From CAYWVO01 sp964461835 (GTDB lineage: Bacteria > Zixibacteria > MSB-5A5 > WJJR01 > JAJRUJ01): DNA of 64,000 bases. Under the pieces are notes generated by a model. The model was given only the letters and a program-made list of their open reading frames with translations, was not told the DNA's origin and made no database searches. The stretch lies in the NCBI GenBank assembly GCA_964461835.1, contig CAYWVO010000009.1:12387-76386 (forward strand), written 5' to 3'. Below, piece after piece: positions 43,215 to 51,644 of this stretch. A program made the translations under genes and the position numbers. The stretch's first letter is position 1. Every line of letters starts with the position of its first letter.

Positions 43215-44582
43215 CTAGACGGCTTTCTGCAACCAGCGACGTCTGAGGAATACAATAGTAAACAGCAACGAGCCACCGATGGAAGCCGCAGTAAACGACC
43301 ACCATACCCCTTCCGGTCCAAAGTTAAGCACCCGTGTTAAGAGAAATACCCCGGGGACCTGCAACCCCCACATATACGTCACCCCGACAGTCATCAACGG
43401 TACGGTATGGCCCGATCCGGTGAACACCCCCTCGAAGATGATGTAGGCGCCAATAAACGGGAGACTGATCGCGGCGATGCGGAAGAAGTTGATGCCGATA
43501 GCAATTTCCGGTTGGGTGGAGAAAAATACGGCAATTAATTGCCTGGCCAAGAATGCCGTGGCAATTCCCAGCACGACCATAGTTCCAGTGCCCAGGCCCA
43601 ATCCTTTCCAGGCGGTTTGCCAGGCCCGATCGAATTTACGCGCGCCCATATTCTGGCCGATTAAGGCGCCGAGACCCAATTCAAGTCCGACACAGAGCAT
43701 AATTCCCAGATGCAAAAACTGCATCCCCGCTCCGTAGACGGCGACCGCCGGCGGGCCAAACACCGCCAGCATAGGCAGGATTACCGAACGTCCCAACGAG
43801 TCCGAAATCGACGTTGCCCCCGCGGGCAGGCCGATCTTGAGCATTTCCCACATGGTCCTAACGTGGATTGCCGCCTTTGGGCGAAACGAAAACTGCACAT
43901 TCAGTTGCCCGGTATAAAACAACACAATGCCAAAGACAACGGTAATGGTGTACGAGATAACCGAAGCCGCCCCCGCGCCGGTAACACCCCATGCCGGGAA
44001 TATCCACCATCCGAAAATGAAGAACGGATCGAGAACCATGTTGAGTGCCGCGGAGCCCACCATGATGGACATTGCCGTATTGGGATGCCCGATGCCGCGC
44101 AACGCGGTGTAAATCGTCCAGGTCGAAAAATTGGTCATTAAGCCGAGGAACAACACCCGTCCGTACGGGATACACAATGCGGCCACCTCCCCCCGCGCGC
44201 CGAGGAGATGAACTATTTGCGGGGTGGTGCAGTAACCAATGATCCCGAACAGGGCACCGAGGATCCATTTGAGTAGGAGCGCCTCTTTAATGGCGACTTC
44301 GGTCCGGGGCAGGTCATTCTCACCGTAGCGGCGGCTGATGATGGCTACAGACCCCGTACCGGCAATCATATTGACCGAGGAGATGACCCAGTAGTAGGCA
44401 TTGAAAAAGGTGACCGCAGCAACGGCAATCGATCCCAGTCGCGAAACCCAGAACATATCGGCGATATGATAGATATTCCCGGCGGCGAACCCGATGGCCG
44501 AGGGGAAGCCCATGCGGATAATATTTGCCAGCACGTTGCCCTCGGTATAATTTCGGGAAGGTTTTCTCGGGATCTCTGCCAT
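43215..44582 (-). CDS. MATE-family multidrug efflux transporter
   Basis: About 455 residues from ATG 44582 (or the ATG just before it at 44585), which has GGAG upstream; the open frame to 44627 is in a spacer and unlike the family. There are twelve membrane helices in two six-helix halves, with MATE signatures IADMFWVSRLGSIAVAAVTF, GTGSVAIISRRYGEN, and in the second half LGALIGQNMGARKFDRA. It exchanges Na+ or H+ for cationic compounds across the inner membrane. It is the last gene of the run beginning with the PPIase at 48871, separated from the metallo-beta-lactamase gene by about 90 bases. Confidence 0.92.
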   Translation of the reverse strand: MAEIPRKPSRNYTEGNVLANIIRMGFPSAIGFAAGNIYHIADMFWVSRLGSIAVAAVTFFNAYYWVISSVNMIAGTGSVAIISRRYGENDLPRTEVAIKEALLLKWILGALFGIIGYCTTPQIVHLLGARGEVAALCIPYGRVLFLGLMTNFSTWTIYTALRGIGHPNTAMSIMVGSAALNMVLDPFFIFGWWIFPAWGVTGAGAASVISYTITVVFGIVLFYTGQLNVQFSFRPKAAIHVRTMWEMLKIGLPAGATSISDSLGRSVILPMLAVFGPPAVAVYGAGMQFLHLGIMLCVGLELGLGALIGQNMGARKFDRAWQTAWKGLGLGTGTMVVLGIATAFLARQLIAVFFSTQPEIAIGINFFRIAAISLPFIGAYIIFEGVFTGSGHTVPLMTVGVTYMWGLQVPGVFLLTRVLNFGPEGVWWSFTAASIGGSLLFTIVFLRRRWLQKAV

Positions 44583-44674
44583 CATTGCACTCCAACCAAG
44601 GGCAGAATATAGCGAATCGCAAAGCAATGGCCGAGCAAGTGGCGGGGTGGTTCTGTCAGAAACGAAGTGGAGCG

Positions 44675-45445
44675 TTAGAGAAGAATGGACTTGCCGTCCT
44701 CGGCAAATACCAACGTACCAGGGAAATCACGAAAGGCCGAGGTAATACTGTCCAGATCGAGATTGGGGCCTAGGTGAGTGATGGCCACTTTCTCGGCGCG
44801 CAGGTTGCAGGCATAATCTGCAATCTCCTGGGGATCGATATGGGTGGTCTCAATCAGCAGCAGGGCCAATTCCGGTACCCGCGGGAGATCAGAAACTGCC
44901 GCGAAATCGGCACTGTACAAGATGCGCTTTTCCCCGACATCACAGAGAAACGAATAACTTTCGCCCCGGTTCGAATTCTCAGCCATCCACGGCTCTCCCA
45001 GCAATTTCGTGAGATGCGTATTGGAGTGCGGTCGGATAACGACGTGGTTTTGTACGACTTTCCGGCCGTCGGCCAGCGGTTCAAAGGTGATGGAGAAGGG
45101 AAATCGTTCAAGAAACAAATACTCCAGGCGGAGATACGCCTTAAACCCGTCAATTGCCTCAGCCGGCAGGTACACACGCAGCGGGCGCGTGCGCTCTACC
45201 AGATATAATTGCTGGAGGAAAAAGGGCAGGCCACAAATATGATCCGGGTGGGTATGGGAAATAACAATCGTGTCGAGGGACTCATACGACTTCCCGGCCC
45301 GGAGAAATGATCGAGTAACGCCGTCACCGCAATCGAAGAGAATGGTCGCGGATGATGTTTCCAAGAGATGTCCTGATGATGCCCGTTCAGCGGAAGCCTC
45401 TCCCCCGCCGGAACCAAGAATTGTCCAGGTACCTACTGCGCTCAT
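44675..45445 (-). CDS. Metallo-beta-lactamase-fold hydrolase (RNase Z-like)
   Basis: 256 residues. The zinc-binding HTHPDH (64-69), a later His in PHSNTHLT, the bridging Asp in ILYSADF and the C-terminal His in ITHLGP complete the site. The N-terminus TWTILGSGGG and the general length resemble RNase Z/arylsulfatase-type members, but the exosite of tRNase Z is not evident, so the substrate is unknown. The gene follows threonine aldolase by 21 bases in the same run. Confidence 0.9.
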   Translation of the reverse strand: MSAVGTWTILGSGGGEASAERASSGHLLETSSATILFDCGDGVTRSFLRAGKSYESLDTIVISHTHPDHICGLPFFLQQLYLVERTRPLRVYLPAEAIDGFKAYLRLEYLFLERFPFSITFEPLADGRKVVQNHVVIRPHSNTHLTKLLGEPWMAENSNRGESYSFLCDVGEKRILYSADFAAVSDLPRVPELALLLIETTHIDPQEIADYACNLRAEKVAITHLGPNLDLDSITSAFRDFPGTLVFAEDGKSILL

Positions 45446-45466
45446 CCGACCTCCGCTTTTGCAATA

Positions 45467-46507
45467 CTATTCGTCAATTACCCGCAATACGGTTCGCGCT
45501 GCCGTTTCCATATCTTCGATGGTAACATCCAGATGCGCCACTGCCCGAATCCGCGTGGCGCCAAACGGCACCAACCAGACGCCGTCATCATGCAGCCGGT
45601 GATACACCTGCATGACGTCTTTACCGGTGCGAGCAAGATCGATGACAATGATATTTGTGGGTGGTGGGTCGGGAAGGATTGCGAGTTGATCATGCTCCCC
45701 GACGATTTCGGCGAATCGCTGTGCTTTAACGTGATCTTCCGCCAGCTTCGGCAGGTGGTGTTCCAACGCGTAGATGCCGGCAGCAGCGAGAATCCCCACT
45801 TGCCGCATCCCGCCGCCGAACATTTTGCGTGTCCGCCGCGCCTCGGTGATAAAGTCCCGGGAGCCAGTGATAATCGATCCAACCGGCGCCCCCAGCGCTT
45901 TGGACAAGCAGCTCATCACTGAATCGGCGGTCGCCGCGTAATCGGCCAACGGAACCCCCGTTGCGGCTGACGCATTCCACAGCCGTGCGCCATCAAGATG
46001 AACCACCAAGCCACGATCGTGTGCGGCGTCGGATATTTCTTGCATGGCCTCCAAGGGTATAACCGCACCACCCCCCCGGTTATGGGTATTTTCCAGGCAA
46101 ACAACCCGCGTTCGGGCACAATGAATGTCATCAATCCGGATTGCCGCCAGCATATCCTCCGTGCGCATGATACTGTCCGGACACGAAATCATTTGCATCT
46201 GCAAACCCGAGAACGCCGCGGCCGTCCCGACCTCATAACACGCGATATGTGATTCATAATCGAGTATGATTTCATTCCCCGGCGAGGTCCAGGTGTTCAG
46301 GCAAATTTGGTTTCCCATGGTTCCGGAAGGGACGAATAACGCAGCCTCTTTGCCGAACAGCTCCGCCGTTAGAGCTTCCAGCCGTTGCACAGTGGGGTCG
46401 CTCTCGAAGACATCATCACCGACGACCGCTTCGGCAATTGCCTGGCGCATGCCGGCGGTAGGTTTGGTGACGGTGTCGGAACGCAGGTCAATCATTGGCA
46501 TCTCCAT
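45467..46507 (-). CDS. Low-specificity L-threonine aldolase
   Basis: 346 residues of the PLP fold type I aldolase group that splits threonine or allo-threonine into glycine and acetaldehyde. IDLRSDTVTKPTAGMR, FVPSGTMGNQ, ENTHNRGGG, VHLDGARLWN and the PLP Lys in SCLSKALGAPVGS are all present. A start at residue 5 (MIDLRSDT) is also likely. It lies six bases after the polyprenol kinase-like gene and is probably cotranscribed. Confidence 0.95.
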   Translation of the reverse strand: MEMPMIDLRSDTVTKPTAGMRQAIAEAVVGDDVFESDPTVQRLEALTAELFGKEAALFVPSGTMGNQICLNTWTSPGNEIILDYESHIACYEVGTAAAFSGLQMQMISCPDSIMRTEDMLAAIRIDDIHCARTRVVCLENTHNRGGGAVIPLEAMQEISDAAHDRGLVVHLDGARLWNASAATGVPLADYAATADSVMSCLSKALGAPVGSIITGSRDFITEARRTRKMFGGGMRQVGILAAAGIYALEHHLPKLAEDHVKAQRFAEIVGEHDQLAILPDPPPTNIIVIDLARTGKDVMQVYHRLHDDGVWLVPFGATRIRAVAHLDVTIEDMETAARTVLRVIDE

Positions 46508-46513
46508 CTTGTA

Positions 46514-47116
46514 TCAAAACCATTGCGGGGCGAAGTGTAAAAACAAACCACTGATTAAGGGAACGGACAAATTATCGTTGACGTACCCCGAGCTAAGTTC
46601 GGTGACGGTGGCCAGGGCGGCGGCGGCGATTCCCCAACCCAGTGGAATTGTCGGCAAGACTATTACCCATAGTGTGGCCACACTAAAAAACGCCAATGAC
46701 CCCTCTAACGATTTCTCCCCGATCCGCAGCCGTCCCCAGCGACGTCCGACGAGGGCAGCGGCCGTATCACCCAGCACAATAAATCCCATGGCCGCCGCGG
46801 CGACCGGAACTGAAAACGCAATGCGGCAATACAACCCGGCAAGGACAACATAGGTCGCCCCGGTAACGTTATTCTTTTCTTTGGGGCGGATCACCGAACC
46901 GATTAACGGCCGCAGGACACCATATGCCGGCGACCGGGCGAGCCGCAGGATGTCGATGAACAGGATAATGAGGAAAATCCCGGTTAGCAGGCCTACCGCC
47001 CAGGCATATGGAACAATGAAATAGCCCAGCGGAATGAGCATCCCCAGCAGATGGATTGCCTTCCGTTGCAGTTCCGCCTGGTACGGAAGATCCCGTTCCG
47101 ACCCGTCATCCGTCAT
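46514..47116 (-). CDS. Polyprenol/diacylglycerol kinase family membrane protein (SEC59/dolichol kinase-like)
   Basis: 200 residues and about six hydrophobic helices. ELQRKAIHLLG near the start, GFIVLGDTAAALVGRRWGR and KSLEGSLAFF in the middle, and ELSSGYVNDNLSVPL near the end are the conserved blocks of the CTP-dependent phosphatidate cytidylyltransferase-like/dolichol kinase family. It likely phosphorylates a lipid alcohol using CTP. The gene starts nine bases after the PPIase gene ends. Confidence 0.88.
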   Translation of the reverse strand: MTDDGSERDLPYQAELQRKAIHLLGMLIPLGYFIVPYAWAVGLLTGIFLIILFIDILRLARSPAYGVLRPLIGSVIRPKEKNNVTGATYVVLAGLYCRIAFSVPVAAAAMGFIVLGDTAAALVGRRWGRLRIGEKSLEGSLAFFSVATLWVIVLPTIPLGWGIAAAALATVTELSSGYVNDNLSVPLISGLFLHFAPQWF

Positions 47117-47125
47117 GGATTCTAC

Positions 47126-48871
47126 TTACTCTGCGGGGTCCGCGCCAAACTCAGCGGCGACCGCCGCCACGACGTCCTCATGTATTTCAATTGTATGACG
47201 GGAAAGGATACGTTCGCGCCATTGTTGGTGCTGATCCCGTCGATGCTGGAGTATCAACGCCTTTCTCGCCTGGTTCCGCAGCAGCCGTTCACTGGGCAAC
47301 GGGGCTTGATCAACCAATCTAATCACATGATATCCCCAGTCGGTATGAATCGGATCAGAGATTTGTCCGACATCGAGTTCCACCGCCGCGGCAAAGACCT
47401 TCGACGATATATCATTTGCCGAAACCCATCCCAGATCATAGGTCATACCAAGCAACGAGGAATCTCCCCGAAAATATTCTTGAGCCAGCATCGCGAAATC
47501 CTCTCCGTTGCGCAAGCGTTTCACGACCTGTCTGGCTGTGCCCAACGATTCCAGTACAATCTGTTGCAGATGAAAAGGCCGGTCCGGGTAAAGGGTCGCT
47601 CGATGCTCTACGATATAGTCATCAATGTCTTGTTTCGAAGGAGCATAATGGACATCTTTTGACGACATTCGTAACCGGTTTTTGACGGTCTCTCGCCAAT
47701 GAGCGGCGCGGGCACTGTCGACCATTGATTTGGACAAAAAGCCATATTCTTCCAAGGTTCTCCACTGGGCGAGAAAGCGATGCATTTCCTGAATCAGTTC
47801 CCGGCGGTCAGCCACTTTATCTTCAATTGGATCCCGTTCATGCATCAACTTCTGCGCCCGAAGTCGGTACTGTCCGCCAAAGATCGTATCTGTTTCGTTG
47901 GAAAACGCCACGGGAAGATCCCGGGGAATTGCATCCGGCGGCCGGTAGAGTAAGGAATCCACAATAGTCAAGGTCGATGCTTCGAGGATACTATCGTTGA
48001 ACGCCTCCAACCAAGTGTTCATCCGCTCATCCGCTAGTTTTTCCGCGATTTGGCGGACCGTGGCTTCATCCAGATTAAAAGTATCACCTGGTTCATACCG
48101 GCCGTTGATCCGTACAATAAACCAGCCGCCGTGGCTGGGAAACGGCGGCATGATTTGCCCTACCGGAAAGGAGAACACCGAATCGAGCCAGGGGGTGACA
48201 TCTGTTGGGTCATATGTGCGCCAGCCTATCCGTCCGCCATTGGCTCGCGTATAATGATCCTGGGAGTAGTACCGGGCCAGAGTATCGAAGTTTTCTCCTG
48301 CCATCAGCCGACGATACAAATCATTGATGATCGACTCCGCGGATTTCCACTTGTACTCCTCAGGCATTTCCCGCATCCCCGGATCGCGCAGGTCCTCCCG
48401 GATGGCAATATGCTGAGGATTGACGGTGACCTGTTTAACCAGAAACTGCTCCGGATGGTCTTGCCAATATTGCACAACATCGTTGGGCGTTGGGTGTATG
48501 TCCGGCAGGACACGGGCGCCATAATATCTTCGCAGGGCCGATTGCCGGAGGCGAGAATGGAATGCCAGACGAAACCCATAGTCGCGTCCGGAGTCGGTAT
48601 TGTCGGCTTCGATTATCATCACCCGTTCGAGAATGAGACTATCGAGAATTTCCTGGACGAATTCCCGGTCCACCGGGTGACTGAGATGGCGTTCGGCAGT
48701 TACTTGCACGGCGTGTTCCAACTCGGCGGCAGAGATACTGCGATCATCCACGCTGGCAACAACAGCCGAAGGGGTGGACTCGTCGGCGAATACCGGACCG
48801 CTTACCAGCACCGGCGCCCAGCAAAGTAGCAGAAATAATCCGATGAGGAGAAATTGTTGTCGCGGTATCAT
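47126..48871 (-). CDS. Exported SurA/PrsA-like peptidyl-prolyl isomerase with two parvulin domains
   Basis: About 581 residues from ATG 48871, where a clean signal peptide begins (MIPRQQFLLIGLFLLL, cleavage near VFA-DE); the frame is open to 48922, and the ribosome site is not decisive. A SurA-like N-terminal helical domain is followed by a first parvulin domain (GGRIGWRTYDP, FPVGQIMPPF, HGGWFIVRI) and a second (LQQIVLESLG, DLGWVSANDIS, VGQISDPIHTDWGYHVIRL). Such proteins help fold outer-membrane proteins in the periplasm. It heads the run with polyprenol kinase, threonine aldolase, hydrolase and MATE genes. Confidence 0.88.
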   Translation of the reverse strand: MIPRQQFLLIGLFLLLCWAPVLVSGPVFADESTPSAVVASVDDRSISAAELEHAVQVTAERHLSHPVDREFVQEILDSLILERVMIIEADNTDSGRDYGFRLAFHSRLRQSALRRYYGARVLPDIHPTPNDVVQYWQDHPEQFLVKQVTVNPQHIAIREDLRDPGMREMPEEYKWKSAESIINDLYRRLMAGENFDTLARYYSQDHYTRANGGRIGWRTYDPTDVTPWLDSVFSFPVGQIMPPFPSHGGWFIVRINGRYEPGDTFNLDEATVRQIAEKLADERMNTWLEAFNDSILEASTLTIVDSLLYRPPDAIPRDLPVAFSNETDTIFGGQYRLRAQKLMHERDPIEDKVADRRELIQEMHRFLAQWRTLEEYGFLSKSMVDSARAAHWRETVKNRLRMSSKDVHYAPSKQDIDDYIVEHRATLYPDRPFHLQQIVLESLGTARQVVKRLRNGEDFAMLAQEYFRGDSSLLGMTYDLGWVSANDISSKVFAAAVELDVGQISDPIHTDWGYHVIRLVDQAPLPSERLLRNQARKALILQHRRDQHQQWRERILSRHTIEIHEDVVAAVAAEFGADPAE

Positions 48872-49004
48872 CTGCAAAAAGATCACTCCCTCTATCTCAC
48901 CTGCGGTCAGAAGGTACGGCATCCTCGATCAGGATGCAACTAAGCCGGTTATATGCGAAACGCAACAAGAAGATCAACAAAAAGTAGGAAGATATGACGA
49001 GCAT

Positions 49005-49961
49005 CTAGCGGAGGCGGTACGCCAGAGACAGACGATAGGTAGTGTCGAACTCGTCATGGTCCAGAAACGCGGCGTCAATATCAAATTGCCAGACCCGCAC
49101 CCCCAGACCGGCGGTGACCTTGCCGATGTCCGATCCCAGCCGCCCGAATACGATATCCCGATACCCCACCTCCACACCGGCATGGAGATCGGCCGAAACC
49201 GCCCCGGCCCACAATTGACTGCCGCCGCGGCGGTTTTCAAAATACGTCTCCGCCTGCAGGGCAGCCGTGACACTCCAATCCCGGTAAGGGAAACGGAACT
49301 CCCCACCGAGATCGGCGTGCGGTACGATGGTTTCGGTTGTCCCGGTATTATATGAGAGATAGGTACCACTGGCATCAGCGAGCTTAACGGCCAGCGTTGC
49401 CCGGGAATGGATCAGCCATTGTGCCCCCACGTCCAGGCCCAGTCCGTAGGCGTCCGCCGAGGCCACGGAGCGATAAATGAATTTCCCGGTGACCCCAAGA
49501 TGCACTTTCGGCCGTATGGCATACCCGACACTTACAGCCGCCTGATAGTCGCCATGATTCTCCGTGCGCAGGACATAGGGGCGGTCTGTCGTGCTGTCGA
49601 TTGCAGTAATGTGTATTCCACCTCCGCCCAAATAGTAGAACAGTCCACCGATTGCGAAGCTTCGGGCTTCGGTGCTGGGCCAGACCACGGCGGCCACGTC
49701 ATGGTTAAGCAGTGCGCCGAACGTCTCCGCGTGCATAGCTGCGATTTGGGGGGTGGTGACCGAAGCCAGGGCTGCGGGGTTCCAGTAGGGCGCAGTGGCG
49801 TCTCCCGGTGCCGCCACGAACGCGGCACCGCGCCCGAGCGGCCGGGCGCCGAATCCCAAATTAAACGGCTCGCCGGCATACTTGGTCGCTGCCGCATCGG
49901 GAATCCCGCCCCAATACAGCAAGGCGAACAGCGCTACCATAAACGATGTCCGTCGGTACAT
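49005..49961 (-). CDS. PorV/PorQ-type (UPF0164) outer-membrane protein
   Basis: About 318 residues from ATG 49961, with GAGGG nine bases upstream; a GTG at 49976 is the alternative. A signal peptide (to about AAA-TKY) leads to the family signature GFGARPLGRGAAFVAAPGDATAPYWNPAALA cut into LGFGARPLGRGAAF and ATAPYWNPAALA. Alternating beta strands follow to a terminal aromatic/Arg end LSLAYRLR. PorV-like barrels deliver substrates of type IX secretion in Bacteroidetes, and relatives across FCB phyla are general outer-membrane barrels. No other T9SS core gene is in the window. It follows the TlpA-like lipoprotein gene by about 125 bases. Confidence 0.88.
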   Translation of the reverse strand: MYRRTSFMVALFALLYWGGIPDAAATKYAGEPFNLGFGARPLGRGAAFVAAPGDATAPYWNPAALASVTTPQIAAMHAETFGALLNHDVAAVVWPSTEARSFAIGGLFYYLGGGGIHITAIDSTTDRPYVLRTENHGDYQAAVSVGYAIRPKVHLGVTGKFIYRSVASADAYGLGLDVGAQWLIHSRATLAVKLADASGTYLSYNTGTTETIVPHADLGGEFRFPYRDWSVTAALQAETYFENRRGGSQLWAGAVSADLHAGVEVGYRDIVFGRLGSDIGKVTAGLGVRVWQFDIDAAFLDHDEFDTTYRLSLAYRLR

Positions 49962-50086
49962 CGGTTTAGCCCTCACACGTCATCCTTATACGCACTTGGC
50001 CGAAAAATAATCCCGGGGCTGGTGGGCACAAGCGGAATCTGGCTGAAGCGGGTGGAACGGAAATGCCGGTTTTCGAGCCAGGATAT

Positions 50087-50692
50087 TCAACTCGTGGAAG
50101 GTCCCTTGGCCAGGAGCGCTTCAATGGTCGGTACGTAGAACCGGCGTGGGCGGAAGCCGGTGTGGCGTTCCACAATGACACCATCACGATCGATTATAAA
50201 TGAGACCGGAATCCCGCGGAAATTGCCGTATTTCTGTACAACTTCCTCGTTGCCGATTGCGGTAGGATAGGTAATTTCCATTTTGTCGACAAATTTCTCT
50301 ACTACCGGCCTCCCACCGGCATCCAGCGAAACGCCGATTACCACGAAATCCTGATCCCGATATTCTTCGTACAGCGCCTTTAAATGCGGTATCGTGCGCC
50401 GGCACGGGACGCACCAGGTTGCCCAGAAATCCAACAGAATGACCGAGCCTTTATAGTCAGACAACCGCAAGGTGCCGCCCTCCGTGCGCGGAATTTCAAA
50501 ATCCGCGGCAATCGGTCCGCGGGACTTCGACAGAGTATCAGGGTACGTAGTGTCGGCAGCAAGCGCCTGGAGGCGTTCCAATTTGGAGGTGCGCGATTCT
50601 GCCGACTCGCCTGAGTCATTTTGTGAGCAACCAAACAGAAGACCCCCCACCACAAAGGATAGGCGGATCAATTTAAAAACAGACAAACGCAT
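50087..50692 (-). CDS. TlpA/ResA-like thiol-disulfide lipoprotein
   Basis: 201 residues. The signal ends in a lipobox LFGC (Cys22). The thioredoxin-like domain (about 60-190) carries WCVPC (93-97) after VILLDFWAT and the cis-Pro in GIPVSFIIDRDG. It should reduce or isomerise disulfides at the periplasmic side, for example during cytochrome c maturation. An AGAGG site precedes the start. A sigma-70-like promoter and a structured, T-ended leader lie directly upstream (see 50730-50803 and 50834-50862), suggesting regulated expression. Confidence 0.93.
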   Translation of the reverse strand: MRLSVFKLIRLSFVVGGLLFGCSQNDSGESAESRTSKLERLQALAADTTYPDTLSKSRGPIAADFEIPRTEGGTLRLSDYKGSVILLDFWATWCVPCRRTIPHLKALYEEYRDQDFVVIGVSLDAGGRPVVEKFVDKMEITYPTAIGNEEVVQKYGNFRGIPVSFIIDRDGVIVERHTGFRPRRFYVPTIEALLAKGPSTS

Positions 50693-50729
50693 GCGTATCT
50701 ACCTCTGATTACCGGGAGAAAACCAATAG

Positions 50730-50803
50730 AAAAAGCTACCGCTGCTCTTTTATCCGAGAGGGGGGCAGGGAAACTCGGACAAAGTGCGGAAAACAACGGT
50801 AGC
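50730..50803 (-). promoter_or_regulatory. Structured leader or attenuator-like element ahead of the TlpA-like gene
   Basis: On the minus strand a closing stem GCTACCG/CGGTAGC (50735-50741 with 50797-50803) encloses a second hairpin TCCGAG/CTCGGA (50753-50758 with 50774-50779) and ends in TTTTT (50730-50734), 38 bases before the ATG. It lies downstream of a good promoter, so it could be transcribed as a leader that terminates or regulates. I do not recognise a known riboswitch class. It could instead be a simple terminator of the upstream gene at 51024-51584. Confidence 0.5.
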
Positions 50804-50833
50804 CCTTTATTCTCTGCCTTACATTTCACCGCT

Positions 50834-50862
50834 ATGTTATCCACATCCGTTGAAATTGTCAA
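50834..50862 (-). promoter_or_regulatory. Sigma-70-like promoter for the TlpA-like gene
   Basis: On the minus strand TTGACA (-35, 50857-50862), a 17-base spacer and TAACAT (-10, 50834-50839). It predicts a start near 50827, giving a 5' leader of about 135 bases that contains the structured element. Confidence 0.7.
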
Positions 50863-51023
50863 TCGAATTTTGCGCAGATATTTATCCCGGCGAAAAACTA
50901 ACACAAGTTACGATATAATTTAACATTAGCGATTCCACGAATAAAAGGCGTGCAAGCTCCGCACGAACCCGCCTTGAATGAAAACATTGGGTGAATTTCG
51001 TATTTCTATGTGTATCAATCGGT

Positions 51024-51584
51024 TCAGAGTTTTCCACTTTTTTTCAACTGGATAAACTTGTCAAAACTCTTGTTCTTGAAATGCTCTTCCCCGACAAACT
51101 GTACCAAGCTGAGAAAATCCTCAGCATTCCGATATCCTGGCACTTTGAACAGAGCCTTGCCTTCTGGGCTAAGGAAAAAGTATGTCGGATAACCTGTTGC
51201 CTTATAAACACCTACCGCCAATTGCCTCTCAGTTAGCTTCACATCCTGATGTACCACCGTATCCGGCGCTTCAGCGTTTACTTTAACTGCCACCATATTA
51301 TCATTAAGGAATTCAACGACTTCCGGGTCTTTGAACGTTGATCGATCCATACGCTTGCACCAACCGCACCACGTGGTATAGAAGTCGATAAGGACGTACT
51401 TACCTTCTTCTTGCGCCTTTTCCAAACCGGTCGTGTAATTCAACCACTGGATTTCGTTGGTCTTCCTGGCGGTTTTCTCCGAGGTGGCTTTGACGGGATC
51501 GGCCTGTATGCCGGTGGGGCAGATGATAACTGACAAGACCACCAGGCTGCCCAAGAGACTAATTGCCCGTAAACGCTTTTTCAT
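51024..51584 (-). CDS. Exported thioredoxin-fold protein with WCGWC
   Basis: About 186 residues from ATG 51584, with GGGAG seven bases upstream; the frame is open further. Signal peptide residues 1-28. The thioredoxin-like domain has FYTTWCGWCKRMD (WCGWC at 72-76) and the cis-Pro in ATGYPTYFFLSPEG, as in DsbD-C/SoxW-like or thioredoxin-7 type proteins. It should act as a periplasmic thiol reductase or carry electrons to such enzymes. It lies 60 bases after the dnaE stop, on the same strand. The neighbouring TlpA-like lipoprotein suggests a shared redox role. Confidence 0.9.
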   Translation of the reverse strand: MKKRLRAISLLGSLVVLSVIICPTGIQADPVKATSEKTARKTNEIQWLNYTTGLEKAQEEGKYVLIDFYTTWCGWCKRMDRSTFKDPEVVEFLNDNMVAVKVNAEAPDTVVHQDVKLTERQLAVGVYKATGYPTYFFLSPEGKALFKVPGYRNAEDFLSLVQFVGEEHFKNKSFDKFIQLKKSGKL

Positions 51585-51644
51585 TGCAACACTCCCAGTT
51601 GTAATTCTGATCACGTCATCGCCTCTTTTTACGCGCGAATGTAA

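Larger units (their letters stand above)
50693..51023. other. Spacer between the two thioredoxin-fold genes
   Basis: 331 bases with no coding frame. Apart from the promoter and structured leader noted separately, the right half (50880-51000) is AT-rich and I see no further structure in it. Confidence 0.6.

Noticed and set aside
49005..49961. Type IX secretion system locus
   Set aside because: Only a PorV/PorQ-like barrel is present; no other core T9SS gene or clear C-terminal sorting domain was seen in the window.
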